From: Pseudozyma flocculosa PF-1
Taxonomy: Eukaryota; Basidiomycota; Ustilaginomycetes; Ustilaginales; Ustilaginaceae
Assembly (NCBI RefSeq): GCF_000417875.1
Contig: NW_006920869.1
Coordinates: 1,109,759 to 1,173,758, forward strand
Reading direction: 5' to 3'
Length of the DNA stretch: 64,000 nt
The notes below the pieces were generated by a model that was not told the DNA's origin, did not search any database, and saw only the letters and a list, made by a program, of their open reading frames with translations. The translations under genes were made by a program, and so were the position numbers. This document shows, one piece after another, positions 43,197 to 53,745 of the stretch; position 1 is the first letter of the stretch, and the number at the start of each line of letters is the position of its first letter.

Positions 43197-44113
43197 ACCC
43201 CCTTTCGTCTTCACACTTGCTCCTCTAATACTCTCTCTTCCTTGCTCCAACCCAATACCACGCGCAGCTCGACGTTCACGCAAAACCGCAATCAATGACA
43301 TTGATGCCGCCCACGTGCACCCGTCCGTGCGACCTGACATGCGCTGATCATGCAGAGCCGCGGGGATCCTCGCTTTGTCTTGGTTAGTGCCGTTTTGCTT
43401 GGCCCCCCACATGATGGTGTGGGAGCCTCGTCTTTGGAAAGCTGCGCTCAGCCATCGGAGCTTGTGTGCCGGGGCGGGGCTTTGCTCATGGCAGGTCTGC
43501 CTTGTTATCGGAACCCTCCTGTCCAGGCTAGTTAGATTAGGATTCGGCCCCGGTAGAGCCCAGTATCCCGGCAACGTGACGGGATGTAGCCCGAGACCTC
43601 GCGAAATGAGTCGCATCCTGGGCCGTCCAGAGAAAGCGCAACGCCAACGTTGCTGGCTGCTCGGTCGACAAAAGCCCCACCTCGCCGCCGTCTGCATCCT
43701 CGCGAGCACAAACGAGCGCAACAGCCACGCCCGCCCGCTGTCCGGCGCGGGTGGAGCCGCGACGCCGTGCTCGGTAACGAAGAGAAGTGAAGTGAGAGAA
43801 GAAGGGGTGCCGCCGCTCGCGAGCTAAGCGAGTTTGAGCTTCTTCTTTTTGCTTGGCCCCAGGGACCCTACCGAAGCACGTCGAGAGGAACGTGCCTGTC
43901 AGGACGATCCTTTTAGCTCGTCGGCGCGACGCCATCCGAAGCGGTCGCTTCTCTGGCACCGGGTGGCAACGTGCGATATCGTCGAGGAGGTCAAGAGATG
44001 GTCATCGGTCCATCGAAGGTACCGAATATCGTCGCTTGCTTGGCCCAGGCTGGCTAGGCTTCGACGCCAGGCGTGGTTCTGCGGAAGAAACGTGCACCGA
44101 CCGACGGCAAGGT

Positions 44114-44119
44114 TATAAG
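44114..44119 (+). promoter_or_regulatory. TATA box of NucA/NucB-like gene
   Basis: TATAAG, 110 bp upstream of ATG 44224. Confidence 0.65.
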
Positions 44120-44223
44120 GACGATGGAGGCACCATGAACCTGTCATGCTCGCTTCGTGTCCAAGTTCCAGCCCTCGAACGCCCTCTTCCAGCCTCTCTT
44201 CTCACCCAACTCCGCCCCCTACC

Positions 44224-45080
44224 ATGTTCGGTCGCAGCACCTTCGTCCCCGCCCTGGCGCTGTGCGTCGCCGCGCCTCTCGGCGTCCTGTCGGCCACCCT
44301 GACCTTTGACTGCGCCAAGGTGCCAAACATCTGCAGCAACGGTGAGCAGCACGACCCTTACCGACGGCGTAGGTGCCCGACAGCGCTCTTCAAGCGTCCA
44401 GACTGACCATCGCCGTCCGTCTGCCCGACTCGCCGTCGCGCCGCAGACTGCTACGCGATCCAGTGCCTGGGCAAGCCGAGCACGCTGCACCGCGACTCGG
44501 CCAACGCGTCGACGCGTCGACAGCAGACGGCCTGCCAGTCGCCGAACCGATGCTCGGGCAACCCGACCGACTCGAACAGCTGCGACGAGTACCCCTACGC
44601 CTCCTCGATCGAGGGCGGAGCGGGCTCGGCCACGCGCTGCGTGCCCAGCGCCGAAAACAGCTCGCAGGGCGGCTCGCTCAGCTCCTTCTACCGCTCCGCC
44701 GGCGTGGCCGACGGCGACGCCTACAACGTCGCCTTCAAGGGCAGCTCCGGACTGCAGTACTGCAGCGGTAGCTGCACCAACTCGGGCAACGAGCTCGTCA
44801 AGAGGTATCCCGTCGCCACCCAGTACAACCGGCGCGAGTTTGAGACCGAGGACGGCGAGACCATCCTCAGTGAGTGGCGCCTAGCTCACGGCTGTATGCG
44901 AATCGAAGACATATCCACTCACCTCTGCCTCGCGTCGCGGTCGTCTTCCGGCCACAAACGTCGTGTATCGCAACAGTGTTTGAGCCCGTCGGCCAGCGCG
45001 GCCTCCTCGACAGCGTCGTCGGCACCGACGCCTTCCTCGGCGACGAGGAGCGTTCGGTAAAGATCGTCAAGGCCCTCTAG
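44224..45080 (+). CDS. Secreted NucA/NucB-domain deoxyribonuclease-like protein
   Basis: Predicted extracellular protein of the bacterial-type NucA/NucB nuclease fold family found in some fungi. Exons 44224-44341, 44447-44869 and 44977-45080; 214 aa. The signal peptide is TFVPALALCVAAPLGVLSA. The domain has several cysteines and the family core CDEYPYASSIEGG, then RCVPSAENSSQGGSLSSFYR, with AYNVAFKGSSGLQYC next. Acidic residues of the DEYP...EGG core are those expected to act in catalysis. The splice at 44869/44977 creates an ILMFEPVGQRG junction. Nuclease activity is inferred from the family; fungal members are largely uncharacterised as far as I know. TATA box at -110. It is convergent with the GAR gene, 180 bp apart. 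Confidence 0.82.
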
Positions 45081-45260
45081 ACCTCGTCCTGGGTAGTCTC
45101 GTAAAGTCCGTGTGGTACCTCTCTGAGAGGCTTGCATGGGCATCCGGGTTATGATACAATGTACAATCGTCTTGATGAGTCAGTCATCGCCGCCGTTGGG
45201 CGACAGGAGAGTAGCGCAGGCATCTCTCCGGAGCGCACGGGCCCGCGCAGTGTCCAGTGC

Positions 45261-48200
45261 TCAATACAGAGAGAGCTTGGCGTCAATGACGCCCTCGATG
45301 GCGCCATGGTCGTCGCGAGGCGTGGCAGCAGACGAGACCGAGGACGGCGTGGCGATCGATGACGAGGCGTAGCGTCGGTTGTAGCTGGTCTTGGAAGGCG
45401 TACGTTCGTCGCCGCCACCGATGCTGACCAGCGAAGGGATCCGAGCCGCATGGTACGGCGATCCTGATCCGTCGACGGGCATCGACTCGACTCGCTGGCG
45501 AGAGTAGGTGAGTGGGCTGCCGCTGTACGAGGGCGTTGCGAGTCGGCCTGTGCGCTGCTGCTGCTGCTGCTGCTGTTGGCGCAGAACCAGCGAGCGAGTG
45601 CAGCTCGGGGTCGATGTCGAGGCCGAACGCAGCCAAGGCGAGGCGGCGGGTGTCGTGCGCGCGGCGATAGGCGAGCTTGTCGGCGTGATTGTCAGGCCGG
45701 CGAGGTGGGCATAGTGCTGCAGTATGAATTGCGACAGCTCCTGCCAACCGCCGCCGACGCGCACCATGACCGTCTTGGAGCGGAGGATGCGGCAGAAGCA
45801 GAGCTTGGGCTCTGGATCGCCCACCCAGTATTGCCCGCTCTCGTCCTTGAACCCTGGCCGTTCGGCTCGCGGGCCCGGCGCCGAGACCGGCGACACCTTG
45901 ACCTTCATTGGAAGACGATTGACGATGCGGCCGACGGCGACATCGAGGCGATTTTTGGGATTGGCGCGGTATCGGTTCGGTTGCGAGGCGGGCGTGACGG
46001 CGCCCTCGCGCGGCTGCACGGGCTGCGAAGGTTGCCGTGTCTTGCCTGGCGTCCGAGGGATGCGGGAAGGCGTCTGTGGCATGGGCCGGTCCATCGAATT
46101 TGCCGCGGCGTAGACGACATGAGCGCCAAGCGGTGATCGTACAGATGCACGCGAGCTGGAGCCGCCACGCAGCATCACGCTCGACGCATACGGCGAACCT
46201 TGACGTGACAAGGGACCTTCGATGCTGGCGCTCCTCGCGCGTGAGAAGCCACCCAGGGAAGCCGTCTCCCAGCCAAGGGTGTCGAGCCGGTCGAACGAGG
46301 AAAAGGTGCACGTGGACAGGCCGTCGTCGTCGTCGGACGGATCCGGACCCAGGCTGTCATCCGGGTTCAGTGCAGCGCGAGCCGTGTGGGTCACCTCGAC
46401 ATTCGACCGCACGAGCTTGGCCAGTCGACGTCGGACCCGTACATCGCTGCGGACACGGACGCTGTCCGCCTTGGCACGCTCAAGGAGCCGGCCGAGCTCG
46501 GCGATCCCGTCCTCGAGGCGATCCTCCAAGCATAGAGTCTTCCCGCTCGAAGATGCGCTCCGCGGGGTGTCAGGCCGTGACTCGATGCTGCTGTCGTGGT
46601 CGTGCGCAGTGGGATCGTAGACTGCGAAGCCGGACAACGAGTCCGCCATCTGTATAAGATGACTCTGCTGCCTGTCGATCGCGGCAGCGGCCGACGCAAA
46701 TGCGCAGAGGTCACCGAACCGCTGCGCCTTGTTGGCCACGTCGCGGGCAAGGTGGCGCGCCTTGCTCTCCATCCTGTGATCGGACGAGCCCGATGTCCTC
46801 AGCTTGAGCTCATCCGCCTCGGCGCAGAGCTGAGCCCAGAAGTGTTTGCCGGCCTCAAAGTCTTCCTCCCGGGGCAGATCAAGAAGCTGACGCATCTGAA
46901 GGCGGCCTTGATCGTCGATCGTCTGCAGGGCTATCGGGCCCTCGCGCGACCTGAGCAAGAGCGCGGCAAGACACGTCGTGTCCGCGCTCGAGGTGCCGCC
47001 GGCTTGATTGGTGCGTAGGTCTTTATGCGGCGCCGGACCGTGATGCTTAGGTCCGAAGCCGAGGCCAAGCGCTCGCTGGGTGGCTTGCGCCCGCCTCGGG
47101 GGAACCGGTGGCGGTTCTCTCTGAGACGATGCAAGTCGATCTTTGCGTGACACGAACTCATCGAAGCGCAGCCGGAGGCGGTCGAGCTCGGAAAGCCGAG
47201 TCTGTGACGCAAGTCGAGCGTGGATCGCCTCTGCGTTCTGGATCGCACCCAAAGCCGCGGCATCCCGCAGCTGATCGCCGACTGCGCAGAGACTGTCGAA
47301 GGCTTCCTTGGCTGCCTCGATGTCCGCCGGTCTGGGCCGCACATCGTGTGTTGAGTCCGAGTCCCCGCCTATGCAAGCGACCAAGGCGTCTCTGCAGCCG
47401 TCGAAGGCCGCATGCAGATTTTTGTGCTGGTCCAGCGCGTCGACAAAGCGAGACAGTTCGCTGGCTCGCGCTGCCTCGCCCTCCATATCGGCCTTGAGCT
47501 GCATCCAGATGCTGTTGAGGTGATCGTTGATGGAAGATCCGCTGCTGCCAAAGGTGCCGGCGACCATTGACGATGATACAGACGGCCGCGCGCTGTCGAC
47601 GCAGGTCCGATCGAACTCCTCGAGATCAGTCCGAACGGACTGTAAAGTAGCGACGGCGTTGGAGGCGGCCTGACATGCGACCCCGAGCTGGTCCGTCCAG
47701 TCCTCCAGCAGACTCGCCTTTTGTCGGTCAATGAGGCGCCGTACCTCGCTGATACGAGCTTCGAGGCGGTCGCGATGGGCATACGCGCGCTGCAGGGCTT
47801 CGACCTGCGCGACAGACTGTCGAATCTCTTCTAGAAGTGCTTTCAGCTGGGTGATCTTTTCGTGCAGACGCCAAGGCGCGCCTCCGACAGCGTCGATCGT
47901 CGCTTCTGCGACCTTGCAGCGCCTCGCCAGCGCATCGTCGTCCTCGCAAAGCTTGACAATGTTGACGTTGGAAGCGGCCAAGGCCGATGATGCAGCCTCG
48001 AGTTGGTCCGCGACGCGGCGCTGTTCGATCGCCGGCCCCTGTGCGAAAGACAGAACGTCTTTGGTGCCCGCCGCGAGTGCATAGAGCGTGCGTGCCAAGT
48101 GATCCAGCCGTTCCTCTTCCTCAGAGATGGCGGTCCGAAGTCCATCCGAATCAGATAGGATATCGGCCAGGGCGGCGAGACGGCGGCGAGCCGCAGCGGC

Positions 48201-49879
48201 CGCGTCTAGGTCTCCGGCGAGGGCATCAAGCGCGGCGTCCGCAGCAAGCCACGTTCGAGCGTCGGGCATGCCGGCTGCCTCGCAACGCTTGACGTTAAAG
48301 AGAGCGTCGCTGCGCCGCTTTGAAGCGCTCGCCATCGCACTGTCGAGCCCTTCCTGGCATTGTCGCATCAGGGTCATCTCAGGGGACATGGGTGCTTGTG
48401 GGGCGTTGAGCGCTCCGATGGCCGATCGACATCGCTGCTCGGCGTCGTTCGCAGCGTGACGGAGTGCGTCGACAGGCTGCACGAGGTTGATCACGCTGAG
48501 CCTCGCTTCGTCGAAGAGCGCAAGGCAGTTGCCGTACCTCGTTACCGCAGCGTTGGCCAGCCACACCTTCTTAAGAGTCGACCGAGCGTCCTTCTGCAGC
48601 ACGCCTTGTATCTCGGCGTTCAGGTGCTGCTGGTCGGGAAACGCCGGATGCGTGGGGCTAGGGGGTGCGACCTGCGGCGGAAAAACGCATGCGCCTCCGG
48701 GCGGCACCATCGACGCGTTGATGTTGCTTCGATCGTAGACCAGCACGCCATCCAGCGCGTCGAGCACCTCGCCCATCGACCTACGCAGCGATTCCAGAGC
48801 GGACGGCGAGGGGATTTCGCCGAGGCGCTCGACGACGCCCCCGTCGATGTCTCGCGCCTGACGCCTCAGCGCCTTGAAGCGGCGGTAGATGACATCTGCC
48901 CGTTCCCACTGAGCGGTGAGCTCAGCGGCAAAACTGCCGCGTGCAACGAGATCCGGAAGCGCCTCTTCGAGCTTTTCTTGCTCGTCGATGAACTTTTCGG
49001 GGACCTGGCACTGGTCGATGATTGCGTCAAGGAGCGAGCCGGCCTGCGGCACCGCTTCTTGAGCCAAGGTCGCGATCCTCAGGTTGGCCCTCGCCGCTTC
49101 GAGCTCGAGTGCCTCTCCAGTCAGCTGCCAGGAGGCGAGGGACGCGAGCCGGCCGTGCTCTGCCGAGTGGCCCGGTGCGGAGACTTGGGCGGCCTCTTCG
49201 CTGGCGTTCGAGGACGCGGAGGCTTGGGCTCTTCGGGAGTACTCGGCGGGCGACCAGCGTGCCTTGTGCTGCACGAATGCCTCAACCTCGCGGGCGATCA
49301 GATCGAGCTCGGTCCAGCATTCGCACAGCCGCCTCTCCCATGCCAGCCGCTGCCTCGCGAGGTCCAGGGAGGCCTTCCGCGTGGCGAGCAGCTTCTGCAG
49401 CTTGTCGAGCGAGTAAATCGTATCGAGCGTGATCTCAATCAGGTCGGTATCCCTGGCAGACATGTGACCCTGAGAAGACGCTGGGTGTGGGCAGCAGCGA
49501 GGCGGATCGGAGTCGGTCAGACAAGGGGTACCGCAGTGGATGCCGTTCTCGACGTCGAAGTCCCCAGCTCACCTTTTGCGACCTTGCGCAGGCGATTCAT
49601 GTCGCTCACATTGAAGCGCTCGACCTCCGCCGCCATGTGATCCCGTTCGCCAATCATCCGGTCGATGTGACTTTCCCGCTCCCGGAGCGAGGCCTCTGCT
49701 GCGGAGAGGACGCCATCGTCCGGACAGTAGTCGCGCAGACCTTCGAAAACCTCAATGCGGGGCTGACGCTCGATGAGCTCGATCTGGATGTCGATGTTGG
49801 TCTTCTCCCGGGCGAAGCGGGTCAGCTCCACGACGTCGTCGCTGGACAGAACCGAGGGCGCATCATCCTGCGTGCCCAT
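45261..49879 (-). CDS. Large coiled-coil protein with Gas2/GAR domain
   Basis: Likely cytoskeletal linker: the Gas2-related (GAR) domain binds microtubules in animal spectraplakins. Exons on the minus strand are 49879-49573 and 49480-45261, 92-nt intron, 1508 aa. The N-terminal ~900 residues are strongly helical, with repeated heptad-like segments (for example KLLATRKASLDLARQRLAWE, RRLIDRQKASLLEDW), like spectrin or plakin repeats. A Ser/Arg-rich basic stretch follows. The GAR domain is near RLPMKVKVSP ... YWVGDPEPKLCFCRILRSKT then VMVRVGGGWQELSQFIL. The C terminus is Ser/Thr/Arg-rich with a short poly-Gln. No actin-binding calponin domain is seen. Fungal proteins of this layout are sometimes described as Kar9-like, but I cannot establish that here. 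Acceptor CCCAG at 49481 was chosen by phase. Confidence 0.85.
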
Positions 49880-50500
49880 GGCTGCGTCGGCCTCGAGTTG
49901 CCGCTGCAGTGAGGCAGCGAAGCAGGGCTAGAGACGGCAGTGGCGGGCGTCGCCGACGTCGATCACAATCGTATGCAGCGATCCCGGGTCGGCGAACATC
50001 TCGCCGACGACGCGCCGGCGCTTGTCGCCGTTGGGCGCGAAGGCGGGCGCAGAGCAGGGGTTGCCGCTGTGCCGCCGGATCTTGGACAGTCGCAAGGTGA
50101 GGTGGCCAGGTTTCCGACACCTGAAGCGATGAGCTGCTTCGCTTCGATACAGTCTGCGAGTGGTGTCAACGCCCGTGTTGGCCAGAGGCTCCGCCAAGGT
50201 CGGTGTCCGTGCCGACGTCTTCTCTGCTTTGGCCCAACACGATGCCTTGCGATCGCCGGCCGAGTTTGGACGGTTTGGGCAGCTTGAGGATATCAAAGAA
50301 GCGGGGACTTGAGTGCGGTGCTGCAACGGTGGCGATTGGTTCAGGAGCGATCGGCTGAAGCTCCGAGAAGGATCTGTACGTTTGGGCATTGGGCCTTGAT
50401 GTTGGTCGCAAGCTGCAGGACCCTGTCCGGGCGGCGGCTTCCTCGCGCGCCTGAGGCCTGCCAGGCCCGCCAACCGCGTCAGCTCGCTGGCCTAGCCCTG

Positions 50501-50540
50501 GCCTGGCCAGGCCAGGCCAGGCCAGGCCAGGCAGGCAGGC
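50501..50540. repeat. (GCCAG)n pentanucleotide tract
   Basis: Tandem GGCCA/GCCAG units passing into GGCAGGCAGG. Confidence 0.9.
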
Positions 50541-50911
50541 AACCCACCCTATGCCGCCTGTCCCGGGATTCGGCTTTTTGGCTGGCCTGGCTGGCCCCAA
50601 CCCTCTGGCTGGCGTCCTCCACATCTGGCGGCGGCGGCGGCGGCGGGCCAGCTCAGCCCGCCCTGCCTGCGGCCTGCTGCCTGCCTTCGAGCCTGCAAGA
50701 AAAGCGGAGAAGCCGCCCGCCTGCCGACGGGAAGCCAGCTAGGTAGCCAGCAGCCTGGCACCACGCGTGCGTGTGCAACCAACCGTGCCGTGCCTCGCCG
50801 GACAGGCGGCGAGCCCGCCCAGGCCGCCAAGCATGCCAGCAGCCTGCCTGCTCGCAACAAAGTTGGCTGGCCCGCACGTGTAGCGTCGCAACGGGCCACC
50901 CGCAGCCCGCC

Positions 50912-50912
<1 letters not shown>

Positions 50913-50942
<30 letters not shown>
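50913..50942. repeat. (GTC)n microsatellite
   Basis: About ten perfect CGT/GTC units in non-coding sequence. Confidence 0.95.
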
Positions 50943-50943
<1 letters not shown>

Positions 50944-51015
50944 AGCAGAGGTGACCCGACCTCCAGCTGGCCATCTGCGGCGGAGCATGCACAACCTTGC
51001 TGGCTGGTGGTATCT

Positions 51016-51043
51016 GCCTTGCTTGCGTGCTTGCAAGCAAGGC
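51016..51043. repeat. Perfect 10-bp inverted repeat
   Basis: Left arm GCCTTGCTTG (51016-51025) and right arm CAAGCAAGGC (51034-51043) around an 8-bp spacer; an inner GCTTGCAAGC palindrome (51029-51038) overlaps it. Could form a hairpin in RNA or be a dyad protein site. Confidence 0.8.
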
Positions 51044-53349
51044 GGTGCGGTCACCGGGCGATCCGAGCGGAGGCACGCCGGCAGGCCAGGTTAGGCTACT
51101 CGATCTACAAGGCCACGCAACGCCAGGCCAGGGCAACCAACACGCCCGCTAGCTCAGGCAGGCCCGGCTAGATTTTTGGAAATTGTGCGCTGCTTGCTGT
51201 TGGGTTGTGCCCGGCGCAAGGCAGCCACGCGAAAGACCAACACCTTCCCGCCTGCCCTGCGCTATCATCACACAAATCCTCCGTCACAGCGGATGCGCCG
51301 GCGCATCACACGTACGCGTACGACCCACCTCAACGTCACCGGACACCAGTCCGAGAGCACAGCCAGGCGGTCTAGATGGTGGCGGCGAAGGAGGACGCAG
51401 ACAGCTTGCCGTACCGCGCACACAGCGCGCCACGAACCCATCTCGGCGCTGGCTAGCTGCTTGCTTGGCCGTATGTGACTCCCAACTGCTTGGGCGAACG
51501 GGTTGAGCAGTCAAGATCGCTTGCTTGCTTCTTGAAAACTGCGCTTGCTGTTCCGCCAGGTCGGCATGAAAGGGACACACGCCCGTCTCTTCTCCTAGCT
51601 TCCTAGCTCTTCCTCGCCCTCTCGCCTCTCCCCGTTGCATGAGGAAAGGGCAGAGGAGAAAGGGCTGCTGGAGGTGGTCGGGCAGATCAGAGGCCAGGCG
51701 GTGGCTGCATGGCTTGGGAGCGGCAGGCGGCGAGCCAAGCCACCTTTCCGGCCCCCCCGCGCAGCTGTCCACGACGTCCTCGCTTGCCTTGCTCTGTCTC
51801 GACCTGCTGGCCTGCTTCTCGATCTTATCCGCGTCGAATCGATAGGCTAGAGGCAGGTAGGATGGTGGACGAGGGTGCGGGCGCGGCCTTGCCTAGCTTA
51901 ACTCAGGGTAGTGACTCTTGCTGCTTCTCTGCCGCCCTCTTCTGCTTTCGGACGCCGATTAGAGCTGCCCTTTGACGCAGCGCTTCTCTGCCGGTCTGGC
52001 TGGTTCCATGGCCGTTCGTGCCTGGGCCCTTTCCGACAGCATGCTGAGCTGGCTCCCGAGAGAAGCCAGATGGAGCGAGCGACCTTTGCCTTAGCTTGCC
52101 TTGCCTGCTTCCACGCTCTGCTCGCTCTGCCTTTCACACGCCACCGAAAGGAAAAGAGAGGCGGACGAGCGTGCGTAGTGCGTGCGTGATGTGACCTCAA
52201 CGAAGCAAGGCGCTGTTGGCTGCGATGATGGGACAACGCCGCCGCCGCCCCCCGGTTGTCGTCGTCGCCGCCTCGTTCCGACTGCCCCGCCCCGCCTTCC
52301 CGACCAACCCACACGCACACGCGCACGCACACCGGCACCGACCCATACACAGCCTCGAATGGCCTCCGGCCCCTTTGCGCTCCTGCACAACGCTCCGCTT
52401 GCTTGTGCTTTCCTGCTGGCTGCCCGGCCGCCTGGCAGGCAGGCGGGTCAGCCACTCCGCAGCGTAAGCTAGCTAGCTCACCTTCCTGCTCTAGGTTAGC
52501 CCCTCTTGCCTGCCGCGGCGCACCTCTGCCCTCTTTCAGAAGGGCTTGGCTGGCCGGTCGGCCGTTCCCCTACACGCTTGGCCGCCACCTTGCTTGCTCT
52601 CGCGCTGCTGCTGCTGCTGCAGTCCTGTACAACCAGGTTGCAGCCTACAGCGGCTAGGGAGGCAGCCAGGCTGCTGCTGATGACGCCCGCTGGTGCCCGG
52701 ACCACCCCTGCCTTGGCCCTGGCCTGCCTGCCTTTCATCCAGCAGCGGCGGTGGCAGCAGCGCTCGCCCGTCCGCCCGTCCGCACACACCGACAAAGAGC
52801 GGGAGAGAGAAGGCAGGCGACCGTGCTGAGTACGTATAAGGTTGGCAAGCCACCTGCGGCCCACAGGGCCACAGGGGGGCCAACGAGGCGGCTGGAACTA
52901 GAGGACGACGACGCTTCTTGCTTGCCTTGCTTGCGCTTCTTGTCGCCCACCATCCAGCCTACCCCGACCGACCTATCTGGCCACCCTCGTTTCCCCTCTG
53001 CCTCCTTCCCTCCTGCCACCACCATCCTGGCCCGACCCCCCGCCCCCACCTTGCCAGACCGTCCCGGACGCTCTCGCTCACCGCCTCGCCCTTGGAACCT
53101 TTGCGCTGCACCCGCCGACCTCGCCACCGTCCTGCCCCGCTCGCGCATATCGCCACCTCTGCCGCCATCTTTGCCGGACGCCTCGCCACCGACCCCGCAC
53201 TTCTGCTGTGCTAGCATCCCCTCCCAGGCCCCCGCACCTCCCTAGGTCGCCGCTCCAGCACCTCCCCTCGACCGACGAAGCGCTCCAGAACATCGACTGC
53301 CCGACCCTCTCAGCAGCCTTCTCGTCGTTTCTTCCTTCCCTCGCTTCCT

Positions 53350-53369
53350 CCCCCCCCCCCCCCCCCCCC
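53350..53369. repeat. Poly-C run in RRM-gene upstream region
   Basis: About 20 consecutive C, within CT-rich sequence about 380 bp upstream of the RRM-gene ATG. Confidence 0.95.
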
Positions 53370-53745
53370 TCCCTCTCTCCCCGTTGGCTGGTTGATCTTG
53401 CGCCGCTTCGAAAGGTACAGCAGCAGCGTCCGAAGCGCAGGCCAACGGCCAAAGCCCTCTACGGTTCCCTGGCCCAGCGAAGGTTCGACCTGCAGCATCG
53501 GCCTCGCCACTTGGAACACGGTGTGACGCCAACACGACGGATCCACTCTCGACCCCTTTGCCGTCGCAAGAAGGCCGATCTGGCGCAAGATCCTCACGGT
53601 AGACTCTTCGCCACGGGTGCACTCTCCTTTCCACCCCAAAGCAAGCCGACGACCGACACAGGCTTTCGCCGTCCGCACCTGACCCCCACCCAGGATCGAC
53701 CCAAGTCGCGTCCGGCGCCCCCGCTCCCTCAACCTCAGTCGTACC

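Larger units (their letters stand above)
42958..44223. other. Intergenic region with gap and CT microsatellite
   Basis: Holds (CT)n tracts at 43099-43112 and 43162-43194, a 20-N gap between them with a CGTACGTACGTAC flank, and the TATA box of the next gene. No gene seen. Confidence 0.6.
49880..53745. other. 3.9 kb gene-free divergent region
   Basis: The longest region without a supported gene. It lies upstream of both the GAR gene (-) and the RRM gene (+). Composition is odd: many GGCAGGC, GCTTGC, CCTTGCTTGC and CCAGG words, a GTC microsatellite, an inverted repeat at 51016-51043 and CT-rich sequence with a poly-C run before the RRM gene. Short frames exist but none has domain features or a sensible translation. 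It may be a large regulatory region, long 5' leaders or a non-coding transcript. Confidence 0.55.

Noticed and set aside
50495..50545. Possible CRISPR-like or satellite array (GCCAG repeats)
   Set aside because: Simple pentanucleotide repeat without spacers; eukaryotic context.
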